A DNA stretch of 5,085 nucleotides from Methyloceanibacter sp. GTDB taxonomy: Bacteria > Pseudomonadota > Alphaproteobacteria > Rhizobiales > Methyloligellaceae. The translations under genes and the position numbers were made by a program. Positions 1 through 5,085 of this stretch are shown here, piece after piece (position 1 is the stretch's first letter; the number at the start of each line of letters is the position of its first letter). The DNA lies in NCBI GenBank assembly GCA_022865725.1, contig JALHTP010000116.1:1-5085 (forward strand), given 5' to 3'. The notes beneath the pieces are model-generated. The model had not been told where the DNA came from. It did no database searches and saw only the letters and a list, made by a program, of their open reading frames with translations.

Positions 1-1
1 C

Positions 2-124
2 GACTTGCTAAATAGTTGCGCCTCCGACGCGGACAAATATTTCGCACCGGGTACTAATGCCGAGCTGCTGTCCGCTTTCAATGCGATCGCCAGGGATATT
101 ACGGAGCTGCGAGTCACAAAGTAG
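2..124 (+). CDS. C-terminal fragment of a TadG/TadE-like pilus-assembly protein
   Basis: Only the last 40 codons are in the window; the frame is open from base 2 to a TAG at 122-124. The fragment contains CASDADKYF, then a helix-like stretch (AELLSAFNAIARDI), and ends TELRVTK. A Cys, then K-Y/F-F, then L..AF..I...I..LR.T/S near the end is the usual C-terminal pattern of TadG-type proteins, which are membrane-anchored with a von Willebrand A-like domain and work in Flp pilus assembly. The neighbouring cpa genes support this reading. The N-terminal membrane anchor and the metal-binding MIDAS residues lie upstream and cannot be checked, so another VWA-domain protein is possible. The gene converges with the minus-strand pil_N gene, whose stop codon begins five bases further on. 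Confidence 0.68.
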   Translation, partial: DLLNSCASDADKYFAPGTNAELLSAFNAIARDITELRVTK

Positions 125-128
125 CAGG

Positions 129-632
129 CTATTGCTGCTTCTCGCCTTCCGCGGAGGTTTGGCCGATCGACTGCTTTGTCTTGATCTCACTGGAGACAGA
201 TCCGAAAATATCCATTGTGTCGCCGATAGCGAGTTGCGGCGTGCAATAGGGCGCACAATGCAAGGTCTGCCGCCCAAGGCCGCGATACATAGTCACGAAG
301 CCAGTGCGCGGCTCCTGAACGATCAACTGCCGATTGACGATCACCTTGCCGTCGGCGTCGATCACGATGAGATTGGTCTCGCCGAAGGATTTGCCGGTGA
401 CGATCAGGACCTTGCCGCTCTGCACCGAAACGTCGGCGATCGAGGGATTGCCGATCACAATTTCCGCCGCGGTCCGCTCGAGCCTCACGATCGATGCTTG
501 GTCGATCAGCACGACGATATTATTGTCGGCTGCTTTTTGCGCCTTCACCGGCTGGGCTGCGCCCAGGGCAAGCAGAGCGGAAATGACGAAGCACAGGCGA
601 GACTGTTCTTTTTGGCTGAGGCGCAAAACCAT
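129..632 (-). CDS. Secreted stand-alone pil_N (secretin N-terminal) domain protein
   Basis: This encodes 167 aa from the ATG at 632-630. A TTG seven codons upstream would also keep the frame open, but a strong Shine-Dalgarno sequence (GGGAGGGG, 643-636) lies between the two and fits the ATG. Residues 11-31 look like a signal peptide with likely cleavage after VKA (A31). Residues 38-107 match the pil_N domain found at the front of CpaC/RcpA secretins: compare its VIGNPSIADV and GETNLIVIDADGK with VSNPDKIDAV and GEANIIFVDKDGR in the CpaC encoded in this window. The secretin pore domain is absent. A short tail carries a C-x3-C pair (C126, C130) within an RGLGRQTLHC...LAIGD segment, then a polar end. 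Similar small proteins accompany tad loci in Rhizobiales. The role is unproven; a periplasmic accessory or regulator of the CpaC channel is the natural inference. It is divergent from cpaA. Confidence 0.85.
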   Translation of the reverse strand: MVLRLSQKEQSRLCFVISALLALGAAQPVKAQKAADNNIVVLIDQASIVRLERTAAEIVIGNPSIADVSVQSGKVLIVTGKSFGETNLIVIDADGKVIVNRQLIVQEPRTGFVTMYRGLGRQTLHCAPYCTPQLAIGDTMDIFGSVSSEIKTKQSIGQTSAEGEKQQ

Positions 633-635
633 GAT

Positions 636-643
636 CCCCTCCC
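636..643 (-). promoter_or_regulatory. Ribosome binding site that fixes the start of the pil_N gene
   Basis: On the minus strand this reads GGGAGGGG. Its GGAGG core ends five bases before the ATG at 632-630. It lies downstream of the alternative TTG start at 653-651, so it supports the ATG. Confidence 0.7.
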
Positions 644-752
644 GTCCTCTCAAGCTGAATGTTGGCCCATGAGACCCCGAAAAAGTGAAGGATTGGCAAA
701 CGCGTGAACCGCTGCGGGACGGCTGAGCCGCCGGAAGGAGCCGAAAGCCAGA

Positions 753-767
753 TTAACGTCGCCTTCA
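753..767 (+). promoter_or_regulatory. Candidate CtrA box upstream of cpaA
   Basis: The sequence is TTAAC-N6-TTCA, that is TTAA, seven bases, then TTCA. The alphaproteobacterial CtrA consensus is TTAA-N7-TTAA, so seven of the eight defined bases match and the C after the first half-site also agrees with the extended consensus. It ends 55 bases before the cpaA ATG, a usual place for a CtrA site overlapping a promoter -35 region. The region also lies between two divergent genes, so the site could affect the pil_N gene as well. CtrA control of pilus genes is established in Caulobacter; binding here is inferred. Confidence 0.5.
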
Positions 768-822
768 GGCCTTTGGGGCGACACTACGCGCCGAATCTAA
801 CAAGCGACGCTTCCACGGGCAG

Positions 823-1329
823 ATGATCAAAGACATTCTCATACTCACGATTTTTCCCGGCGCCATGGCCTTGGCGGCAGCCACCGATTTTTTCACCATG
901 ACGATCCCGAATCGCCTCGCGCTTGCGCTCGCCTCAGGCTTCTTCGTGGTGGCGCCGCTGGTCGGGCTTGGCTGGTCCGATATCGGGCTGCACATGGCGC
1001 TCGCCCTTGCCGCGCTCGCTTTTGCCTTCGCGCTCTTCTCTTTCGGCTGGATCGGCGGCGGAGACGCCAAGCTGTTCGCCGCCACCTGCCTCTGGCTCGG
1101 CCCCGAGACCATCCCAGCCTACGGCATCTACGGCGCGCTCTTCGGCGGAGCCCTTACGTTGCTGCTGCTCTTCTGGCGGTGTTTGCCGCTTCCTTCGATG
1201 CTGACCTCGCAAGGCTGGCTGATGCGGCTGCATAGTCCGAAAGTGGGGGTGCCGTACGGCATCGCGCTCGCCGCGGCCGGTTTGCTCGTCTATTGCAAGA
1301 CCCCCTTTGTGGCCGCGCTCGGCGGCTGA
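823..1329 (+). CDS. cpaA: Prepilin peptidase CpaA (TadV-like, A24 family)
   Basis: This is a 168-aa inner-membrane aspartic protease that cleaves the leader from the Flp pilin precursor and probably from pseudopilins such as TadE. The two catalytic aspartates are visible: D22 in ATDFFTMTIPN, followed by the family's IPN, and D81 in the GxGD motif GGGDAKL (G78-L84). Hydrophobic stretches at about residues 5-20, 33-50, 54-75, 99-118 and 142-165 fit several membrane spans. The C-terminal VPYGIALAAAGL is typical of CpaA. The length is usual for the short Tad-type peptidases, which lack the N-terminal methyltransferase domain of PilD. The ribosome binding site before the ATG is weak (ACGGGCAG). 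A hairpin and about 190 bases separate it from cpaB, so it may be transcribed alone. Confidence 0.93.
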   Translation: MIKDILILTIFPGAMALAAATDFFTMTIPNRLALALASGFFVVAPLVGLGWSDIGLHMALALAALAFAFALFSFGWIGGGDAKLFAATCLWLGPETIPAYGIYGALFGGALTLLLLFWRCLPLPSMLTSQGWLMRLHSPKVGVPYGIALAAAGLLVYCKTPFVAALGG

Positions 1330-1374
1330 CTCTCTCCAGCGCTTTACCGGTCTTAAACTTCGCCCCTGTTTCAC

Positions 1375-1411
1375 GCGCGGCGGCTTGAGCCGCCGCGCTC
1401 GCGCCTATTTT
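1375..1411 (+). terminator. Probable intrinsic terminator after cpaA
   Basis: A perfect 10-bp all-GC stem (1375-1384 pairing with 1389-1398) encloses the loop TTGA, whose outer T and A could add one more pair. A short TATTTT follows at 1406-1411. The T tract starts seven bases after the stem, which is not ideal for an intrinsic terminator, so it may be partial or may simply stabilise the 3' end of the cpaA transcript. Confidence 0.55.
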
Positions 1412-1443
1412 CCGGCCGGCCCCCCGCCAATTTGGCACGGCTA

Positions 1444-1458
1444 TTAACTTGGCGTTGA
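1444..1458 (+). promoter_or_regulatory. Candidate CtrA box upstream of cpaB
   Basis: The sequence is TTAAC-N6-TTGA (TTAA, seven bases, TTGA), seven of eight matches to the CtrA consensus TTAA-N7-TTAA. It ends 64 bases before the cpaB ATG and lies after the hairpin that follows cpaA, where a promoter for the cpaB-cpaE operon would be expected. It shares the TTAAC left half and the spacing with the site upstream of cpaA. Function is inferred. Confidence 0.5.
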
Positions 1459-1522
1459 GATTTCACCGTCAGAGTGAACCATTCGTCGCGGGACGTGGGA
1501 CGTCCGAAAGGAAGAGTCTATC

Positions 1523-2314
1523 ATGCGAAGAGCAAGAGTCATGGTGCTCGCGATCGCCTTTACCGCGGCCTTGGGCGCAGCCTGGGTTGCCAAGAAGATC
1601 GTGTCTGGTCCGCGTGAGGTGGAAACGGTCGAGAAGACCGTGGGCGCCACCGACGTTCTCGTCGCCGCGACCGACATCAATCTCGGCGATTCAGTCCGTG
1701 CCGATGTTCTCAAATGGCAGCAATGGCCGGTCGAGGGCGTCACCCCCGGCCTCATCACCCGCAATGCCCAGCCGAATGCGCCGACCGAGCTCTCTGGAGC
1801 GGTCGCGCGCGCGCCCTTCATCGCCGGCGAGCCGATCAAAGAGCAGAAGCTGATCAAAATCTCCGAAGGCGGCGTGATGGCCGCCATTCTTCCCGCCGGC
1901 ATGCGGGCCATCGCCACGCCGATTCGCGAGGAGACCTCTGCCGGCAGCTTCATCCTTCCCAACGATCGCGTCGATGTCATTTTGTCGCACAAGATGCGAG
2001 TGGGCTCCAAGGAGGAGCCGGTGAGCGAGGCGGTGCTGCGCAACGCTCGCGTGCTCGCTATCGGTCAGGAAATCGAGAACAAGGACGGCGCGAAAGTGGC
2101 CACCGGCAAGACCGCGACGCTCGAGCTTACCCCGCGGCAAGCGGAGGTTCTCGCTCTGGCGCAGTCGATGGGCGAGATCTCGCTCTCCTTGCGCAGCCTC
2201 GCCGACGCCACTCCCGGGCAGTCTGAGGCCACCGCCAAGATCGGCGACACCTACGGCAACTCGGTCAAGTTTTGGAAATACGGCGTGCCGTCGCGCGCTT
2301 TCGGCGTCTACTAA
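1523..2314 (+). CDS. cpaB: Flp pilus assembly protein CpaB (RcpC-like)
   Basis: This 263-aa periplasmic protein is anchored by one N-terminal membrane segment (about residues 6-24, after MRRAR). It belongs to the CpaB/RcpC family, which is needed for Flp pilus biogenesis and associates with the CpaC secretin. Residues about 43-110 form an SAF-type domain, visible as VLVAATDINLGDSV, LKWQQWP and the later PFIAGEPI. Residues about 117-225 form the RcpC/CpaB domain, with MAAILPAGMRAIATPI, the SAGSFILPNDRVDVIL core, and TATLELTPRQAEVLALAQ near the end. The length is normal for the family. The ATG at 1523 has a good ribosome binding site (AAAGGAAG) about eight bases upstream. It is the first gene of the compact cpaB-cpaE run, and the gap to cpaC is 44 bases. 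Confidence 0.94.
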   Translation: MRRARVMVLAIAFTAALGAAWVAKKIVSGPREVETVEKTVGATDVLVAATDINLGDSVRADVLKWQQWPVEGVTPGLITRNAQPNAPTELSGAVARAPFIAGEPIKEQKLIKISEGGVMAAILPAGMRAIATPIREETSAGSFILPNDRVDVILSHKMRVGSKEEPVSEAVLRNARVLAIGQEIENKDGAKVATGKTATLELTPRQAEVLALAQSMGEISLSLRSLADATPGQSEATAKIGDTYGNSVKFWKYGVPSRAFGVY

Positions 2315-2342
2315 CGATGCGGGTGCATAGCAGGCACGACAA

Positions 2343-2351
2343 GGGAAAAGG
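2343..2351 (+). promoter_or_regulatory. Ribosome binding site that fixes the cpaC start
   Basis: The sequence GGGAAAAGG ends seven bases before the ATG at 2359. The frame stays open upstream to a TTG at 2272 inside cpaB and an ATG at 2317. Only the ATG at 2359 combines this site with a start directly at a signal peptide. Confidence 0.65.
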
Positions 2352-2358
2352 CAAACTG

Positions 2359-3972
2359 ATGCGTCGCTTATCGCTCAAATCCCCAGCCGCGCTCGTCGCG
2401 CTTGGCGCCGCTTGCCTCGCGCTGTGCGGCGTCATCGCGCCGCAAGCCGCTCTGGCGGAACAGCAGCATAGGTCCTATTTGCGCGTCGGCGAGACGGGAA
2501 ATGGGACGGCGCGTCAAATCACGCTCGGCCTGAGCAAGTCGATGATCCTCGATCTGCCGCGCGAGGTGCGCGAGGTGATGGTCTCCAACCCCGACAAGAT
2601 CGACGCGGTGCTGCAAACCTCGACGCGCGCTTATTTGATCGGCAAGGCGCCGGGCGAAGCCAATATCATCTTCGTCGACAAGGATGGCCGTCAGGTCGTG
2701 ACGCTCGAAGTCTCTATCGAACGCGACCTCTCGCCATTGACTGATATGCTCATTCGCCTCATTCCCGGTTCGAAAATTCACATTGATGCGATTGGGGAGC
2801 GCACTGTGCTCACCGGCACCGTGCAAAATCCGATTGATGCCGCTCGAGCGTGCGAAATCGTCACGGCCTTCTTGGGGCCACTCAATCAGCAAGGCGAAAG
2901 CAGTGGCACTTCTACTACTGACGGCCCCTCTACAAAGTCCGCCAGCCAAAGCAATGTCGGCGCCGGCAATGGCAGCGGCGGTGGCTGCGCTGGAAGTAGC
3001 GGCAGCAACGCTGGGGACAGCGCCCCAAAAAGCGTCATAAATTTGATCACCGTCGCGGGGAGGGAGCAGGTGCTGCTCAAGGTCTCCGTGGTTGAGATGG
3101 AGCGCAATATCGTCAAGCAATTCGGTGTCGACCTGAATGCGCTGATCAACTCCGGCAATTTCGCCTTCGCCGCGCTGAGCGATCTCCCCTTCCCGATCTC
3201 CACTGCCGGCAAAGGCATCCTTCGCCCCTTCCTTCCGGGCGGCGGCGACGTATTCGGGACGGCAGGCGGTGGCGCGCAGTGGCAGAGCGGCGGAAGCCAC
3301 GTCCAAGGCGTGCTCCGTGCGCTGGAGGAAGACGGACTGCTGCACACATTGGCCGAGCCGAATCTGACCGCGATCTCCGGGGAGACCGCCAATTTTCTGG
3401 CCGGCGGCGAATTCCCGATACCCGTCCCACAAGGAGGGTTATCGAACCAGGTCACGATAGAATTCAAGAAGTTCGGTGTGGGACTTGCCTTCACGCCGGT
3501 GGTGATGACCGAGGGGCGCATCAGCCTCAAAGTCTCGACAGAGGTCAGTGAGCTCACCAATCAAGGCGCGGTCTTAATAAGCGGTTTCGCCGTACCGGCC
3601 CTCAAGGTGCGTCGCGCCGAGACCACGGTCGAGCTGCCGAGCGGCGGCTCGCTCGTGATGGCCGGCCTTCTCTCCGATCAGTCGAAGCAGGCGCTGAGCG
3701 GTTATCCGGGGCTGAAGAACATCCCGGTTCTTGGGACGCTTTTCCGCAGCCGCGACTATATTAAGAACGAAACCGAGCTCGTCATCATCGTGACGCCTTA
3801 TGTCGTCAATCCGGTTGGCCGCCAGCAGCTCGCGCAGCCTGACGACGGCTTCGGCTGGGCGTCCGACGTGAACACCGATCTGATCGGTCAAATGAACCGC
3901 GTCTATGGCCGCCATCCTGAACGTGCGCCGGTCGGCCGCTTCGATGGCGATGTTGGCTTTATCGTCGAGTAG
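2359..3972 (+). CDS. cpaC: Outer-membrane secretin CpaC (RcpA-like) of the Flp pilus
   Basis: This 537-aa secretin assembles into the ring through which the Flp pilus crosses the outer membrane. A Sec signal peptide runs to ALA at residues 31-33. Residues about 52-120 are the pil_N domain (VSNPDKIDAV, GEANIIFVDKDGR). Residues about 123-175 are a BON/N1-like domain ending in VLTGTVQNPIDAARACEIV. A Ser/Gly/Asn-rich linker follows at about 178-224. VINLITVAGREQVLLKVSVVEMER (from about 226) opens the secretin core. The pore domain runs from about 315 (VQGVLRALEEDG, AEPNLTAISGETANFLAGGEFPIP) through VPALKVRRAETTVELPSGGSLVMAGLL (412-438) to YPGLKNIPVLGTLF and ETELVIIVTPYVVNP. The tail ends in GFIVE, as is common in CpaC. 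Starts further upstream would overlap cpaB and spoil the signal peptide. The gap to cpaD is 22 bases. Confidence 0.96.
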   Translation: MRRLSLKSPAALVALGAACLALCGVIAPQAALAEQQHRSYLRVGETGNGTARQITLGLSKSMILDLPREVREVMVSNPDKIDAVLQTSTRAYLIGKAPGEANIIFVDKDGRQVVTLEVSIERDLSPLTDMLIRLIPGSKIHIDAIGERTVLTGTVQNPIDAARACEIVTAFLGPLNQQGESSGTSTTDGPSTKSASQSNVGAGNGSGGGCAGSSGSNAGDSAPKSVINLITVAGREQVLLKVSVVEMERNIVKQFGVDLNALINSGNFAFAALSDLPFPISTAGKGILRPFLPGGGDVFGTAGGGAQWQSGGSHVQGVLRALEEDGLLHTLAEPNLTAISGETANFLAGGEFPIPVPQGGLSNQVTIEFKKFGVGLAFTPVVMTEGRISLKVSTEVSELTNQGAVLISGFAVPALKVRRAETTVELPSGGSLVMAGLLSDQSKQALSGYPGLKNIPVLGTLFRSRDYIKNETELVIIVTPYVVNPVGRQQLAQPDDGFGWASDVNTDLIGQMNRVYGRHPERAPVGRFDGDVGFIVE

Positions 3973-3994
3973 GGATGGGGGGGGTAACTAGATC

Positions 3995-4732
3995 ATGGTA
4001 TCGGCACTTCAAGGCTCGCGTGTACTCTCCGCCGCCCGGCCTCTACTCGCCCTCCTTGCCGTCCTTGTGGTGGCAACCAGCGCCGGCGGGTGCTGGAAGA
4101 GCCCCAGGTTCAAGGCCCCCTTCACCCTCGCCAATCCGAATGAGCGCCATCCGATCGCCGTGAGGCAGGGCGAGGTGACGCTCGACCTTGCCATCTATCA
4201 CGGCGCCTCGGGGCTCAACGAGTCTCAGAAGGGGCAGCTCTATGGTTTCCTTCGGGACTACAAGTCGCAGAGCGCCGAGCGCTTGCTGATCAGGGCGCCG
4301 TCAGGTGGCGCCAACGAGACAGCAAGCCTGCATGCGTATGACGAGGTGCGCAAAGCGATGCGCAGCGCCGGCATCGATCTTGCCGCGGTCGCGCTCGAGC
4401 CCTATTTCGCCAAGGGGGATCCCGCTGCGCCCCTGCGCCTGTCTTATCTCCAATTTGTCGCCGATCCCCCCGATTGCCCTGATTGGTCCGAGAATATCGG
4501 GCGGGATCCGCAAAACATGCCTTCGCCCAACATGGGCTGCGCCACCCAGCGCAATCTCGCAGCAATGGTGGCAAACCCCGAGGACCTCGTCCATCCGCGC
4601 GGCGAGACGCCGCGTTCCAGCGAGCGCCGCGACACCGTATGGAGCAAATATGTGAGGGGTAATGTCATAGGGTCCGAATGGGCCCCTGATGGGCCCCTCT
4701 CGGAGCACGCCAACACGGGGGAAAACCAGTGA
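3995..4732 (+). CDS. cpaD: Pilus assembly lipoprotein CpaD
   Basis: This 245-aa protein of the CpaD family is a predicted outer-membrane lipoprotein that assists the CpaC secretin. Residues 15-32 are hydrophobic and lead to a lipobox-like TSAGGC, making C33 the probable lipidated cysteine; Ala rather than Leu at -3 is less standard. The middle contains HPIAVRQGEVTLDL (51-64), where CpaD proteins match one another. The strongest signature is near the C-terminus: CPDWSENIG (161-169) and PNMGCATQRNLAAMVANPEDLVHPR (178-202). Three cysteines besides C33 would not be expected, and only C161 and C182 are seen; they could form a disulfide, as inferred from their conservation in the family. The start has a G-rich but poorly spaced ribosome binding site. 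The stop overlaps the cpaE start. Confidence 0.93.
   Translation: MVSALQGSRVLSAARPLLALLAVLVVATSAGGCWKSPRFKAPFTLANPNERHPIAVRQGEVTLDLAIYHGASGLNESQKGQLYGFLRDYKSQSAERLLIRAPSGGANETASLHAYDEVRKAMRSAGIDLAAVALEPYFAKGDPAAPLRLSYLQFVADPPDCPDWSENIGRDPQNMPSPNMGCATQRNLAAMVANPEDLVHPRGETPRSSERRDTVWSKYVRGNVIGSEWAPDGPLSEHANTGENQ
4717..4722 (+). promoter_or_regulatory. Ribosome binding site of cpaE inside the end of cpaD
   Basis: GGGGGA ends six bases before the GTG at 4729-4731. It supports a GTG start whose last two bases are the first two of the cpaD TGA stop, an arrangement typical of translational coupling. Confidence 0.6.
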
Positions 4733-5085
4733 TCGGCGACGCTGCATATTCGCTGAGCTCGATTGAAGAGAGCAAGCAACCCTTCGAGCGCGCGCATGAA
4801 CCGCCGCAGGATGCTCCGCGCGCACGGCCCGTCCCGCGCGTTAACATCCAGGCATTTTGCGAGGACCAGGACACCGCCGCGGTGATTGAGAAGGCGTCGC
4901 AGGACCGGCGCCTGGCCAAGGCGCACGTTACGGTGCAAATGGGCGGAGTCGATGCGGCAGTTGCCTTCTACAAGAACGCCTCCACGCCCAACCTGATCAT
5001 CATCGAATCCCTGCTCGACAGGACGGACATGCTGGGCGAGCTAGACCGTCTCGCCGAGGTCTGCGATTCCGGCACCAAGGTCGTC
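4729..5085 (+). CDS. cpaE: Pilus localisation protein CpaE (TadZ-like), N-terminal part
   Basis: The frame is open from a GTG at 4729 to the end of the window, giving 119 residues; the 3' part is cut off. CpaE/TadZ proteins consist of an atypical response-receiver domain followed by a ParA/MinD-like ATPase domain, and they place the pilus machine at the cell pole. Residues 1-35 are polar and probably flexible. From VNIQAFCED (38-46) the sequence follows the CpaE receiver-like domain: DRRLAKAHVTVQMGGVDAAVAFY (59-81), PNLIIIES (87-94), and LDRLAEVCDSGTKVV up to the window end. The position after strand 3, where a true receiver has the phosphorylated Asp, appears to be Glu (E93). The Walker A motif of the ATPase would lie downstream. 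GTG overlaps the cpaD stop, and the upstream GGGGGA supports this start. Confidence 0.92.
   Translation, partial: MIGDAAYSLSSIEESKQPFERAHEPPQDAPRARPVPRVNIQAFCEDQDTAAVIEKASQDRRLAKAHVTVQMGGVDAAVAFYKNASTPNLIIIESLLDRTDMLGELDRLAEVCDSGTKVV

Noticed and set aside
123..139. Possible small hairpin (AGCAG, seven-base loop, CTGCT) at the convergent gene ends
   Set aside because: Five base pairs with no T tract on either strand is too weak to call a terminator.
720..730. Short inverted repeat CGGCT-G-AGCCG in the divergent intergenic region
   Set aside because: A five-base arm with a one-base centre is common in GC-rich DNA and shows no link to a known operator.
1432..1448. Sigma-54 promoter upstream of cpaB (TTGGCACG followed by N4 and TTAAC)
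   Set aside because: The -24 element is perfect, but the essential GC of the -12 element is replaced by AA. Not listed as a promoter; discussed only with the overlapping CtrA-like site.
2272..2358. Upstream extension of CpaC from TTG 2272 or ATG 2317
   Set aside because: These starts overlap or abut cpaB and would put 14-29 polar, basic residues before the signal peptide. The ATG at 2359 has a well-spaced ribosome binding site.
2368..3560. Long minus-strand open frames opposite cpaC
   Set aside because: These are typical antisense shadows of GC-rich coding sequence. The plus strand encodes a clear secretin, and the minus translations show no domain signature.
3975..4163. 62-codon frame starting at the ATG before the G run, overlapping cpaD
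   Set aside because: It is a shadow of cpaD in another frame and has no recognisable features. Changing the G run by one base either way leads to an in-frame stop (TAG or TAA) before the cpaD start, so it cannot supply an alternative CpaD N-terminus.
4678..4698. Direct repeat of ATGGGCCCCT, two copies 11 bases apart, near the end of cpaD
   Set aside because: The 11-base period is not a multiple of three, the repeat falls in the poorly constrained CpaD tail, and two short GC-rich copies can arise by chance.

Overview
The window is part of a tad/cpa locus for a Flp-type (type IVc, tight-adherence) pilus. It probably comes from an alphaproteobacterium of the Hyphomicrobiales (Rhizobiales) kind. 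Three things point there: the high-GC coding sequence, the Caulobacter-style order cpaA-cpaB-cpaC-cpaD-cpaE, and protein signatures typical of that group, such as the CpaD C-terminus GCATQRNLAAMVANP and the CpaE N-terminus IQAFCE. The genus cannot be fixed from the sequence alone.

Layout: (1) Bases 2-124 (+) hold the last 40 codons of a gene that resembles the C-terminus of TadG/TadE-type pilus-assembly proteins. (2) Bases 129-632 (-) hold a small secreted protein built around a single secretin N-terminal (pil_N) domain. It converges with the first gene, with four bases between the stops. (3) A 190-bp divergent intergenic region leads to cpaA (823-1329, +), the prepilin peptidase. (4) A strong GC hairpin followed by a short T tract lies after cpaA. 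A second promoter-sized region follows it. (5) cpaB (1523-2314), cpaC (2359-3972), cpaD (3995-4732) and cpaE (4729 to beyond the window end) run close together on the + strand and look like one operon. cpaD and cpaE overlap by the four-base GTGA arrangement.

How the parts fit: CpaA processes the Flp pilin precursor. CpaC forms the outer-membrane secretin channel, and CpaB and the lipoprotein CpaD support it in the periplasm. CpaE (TadZ-like) places the machine at the pole. The ATPase CpaF and the platform proteins TadB/TadC would be expected downstream. No Flp pilin gene lies in the window.

The most useful unannotated signal is a pair of CtrA-like sites: TTAAC-N6-TTCA upstream of cpaA and TTAAC-N6-TTGA upstream of cpaB. 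Each lies about 55-65 bases before the start codon, which suggests cell-cycle control of both transcription units. Apart from this, the region is a recognisable pilus locus. I see no evidence for a wholly new system.
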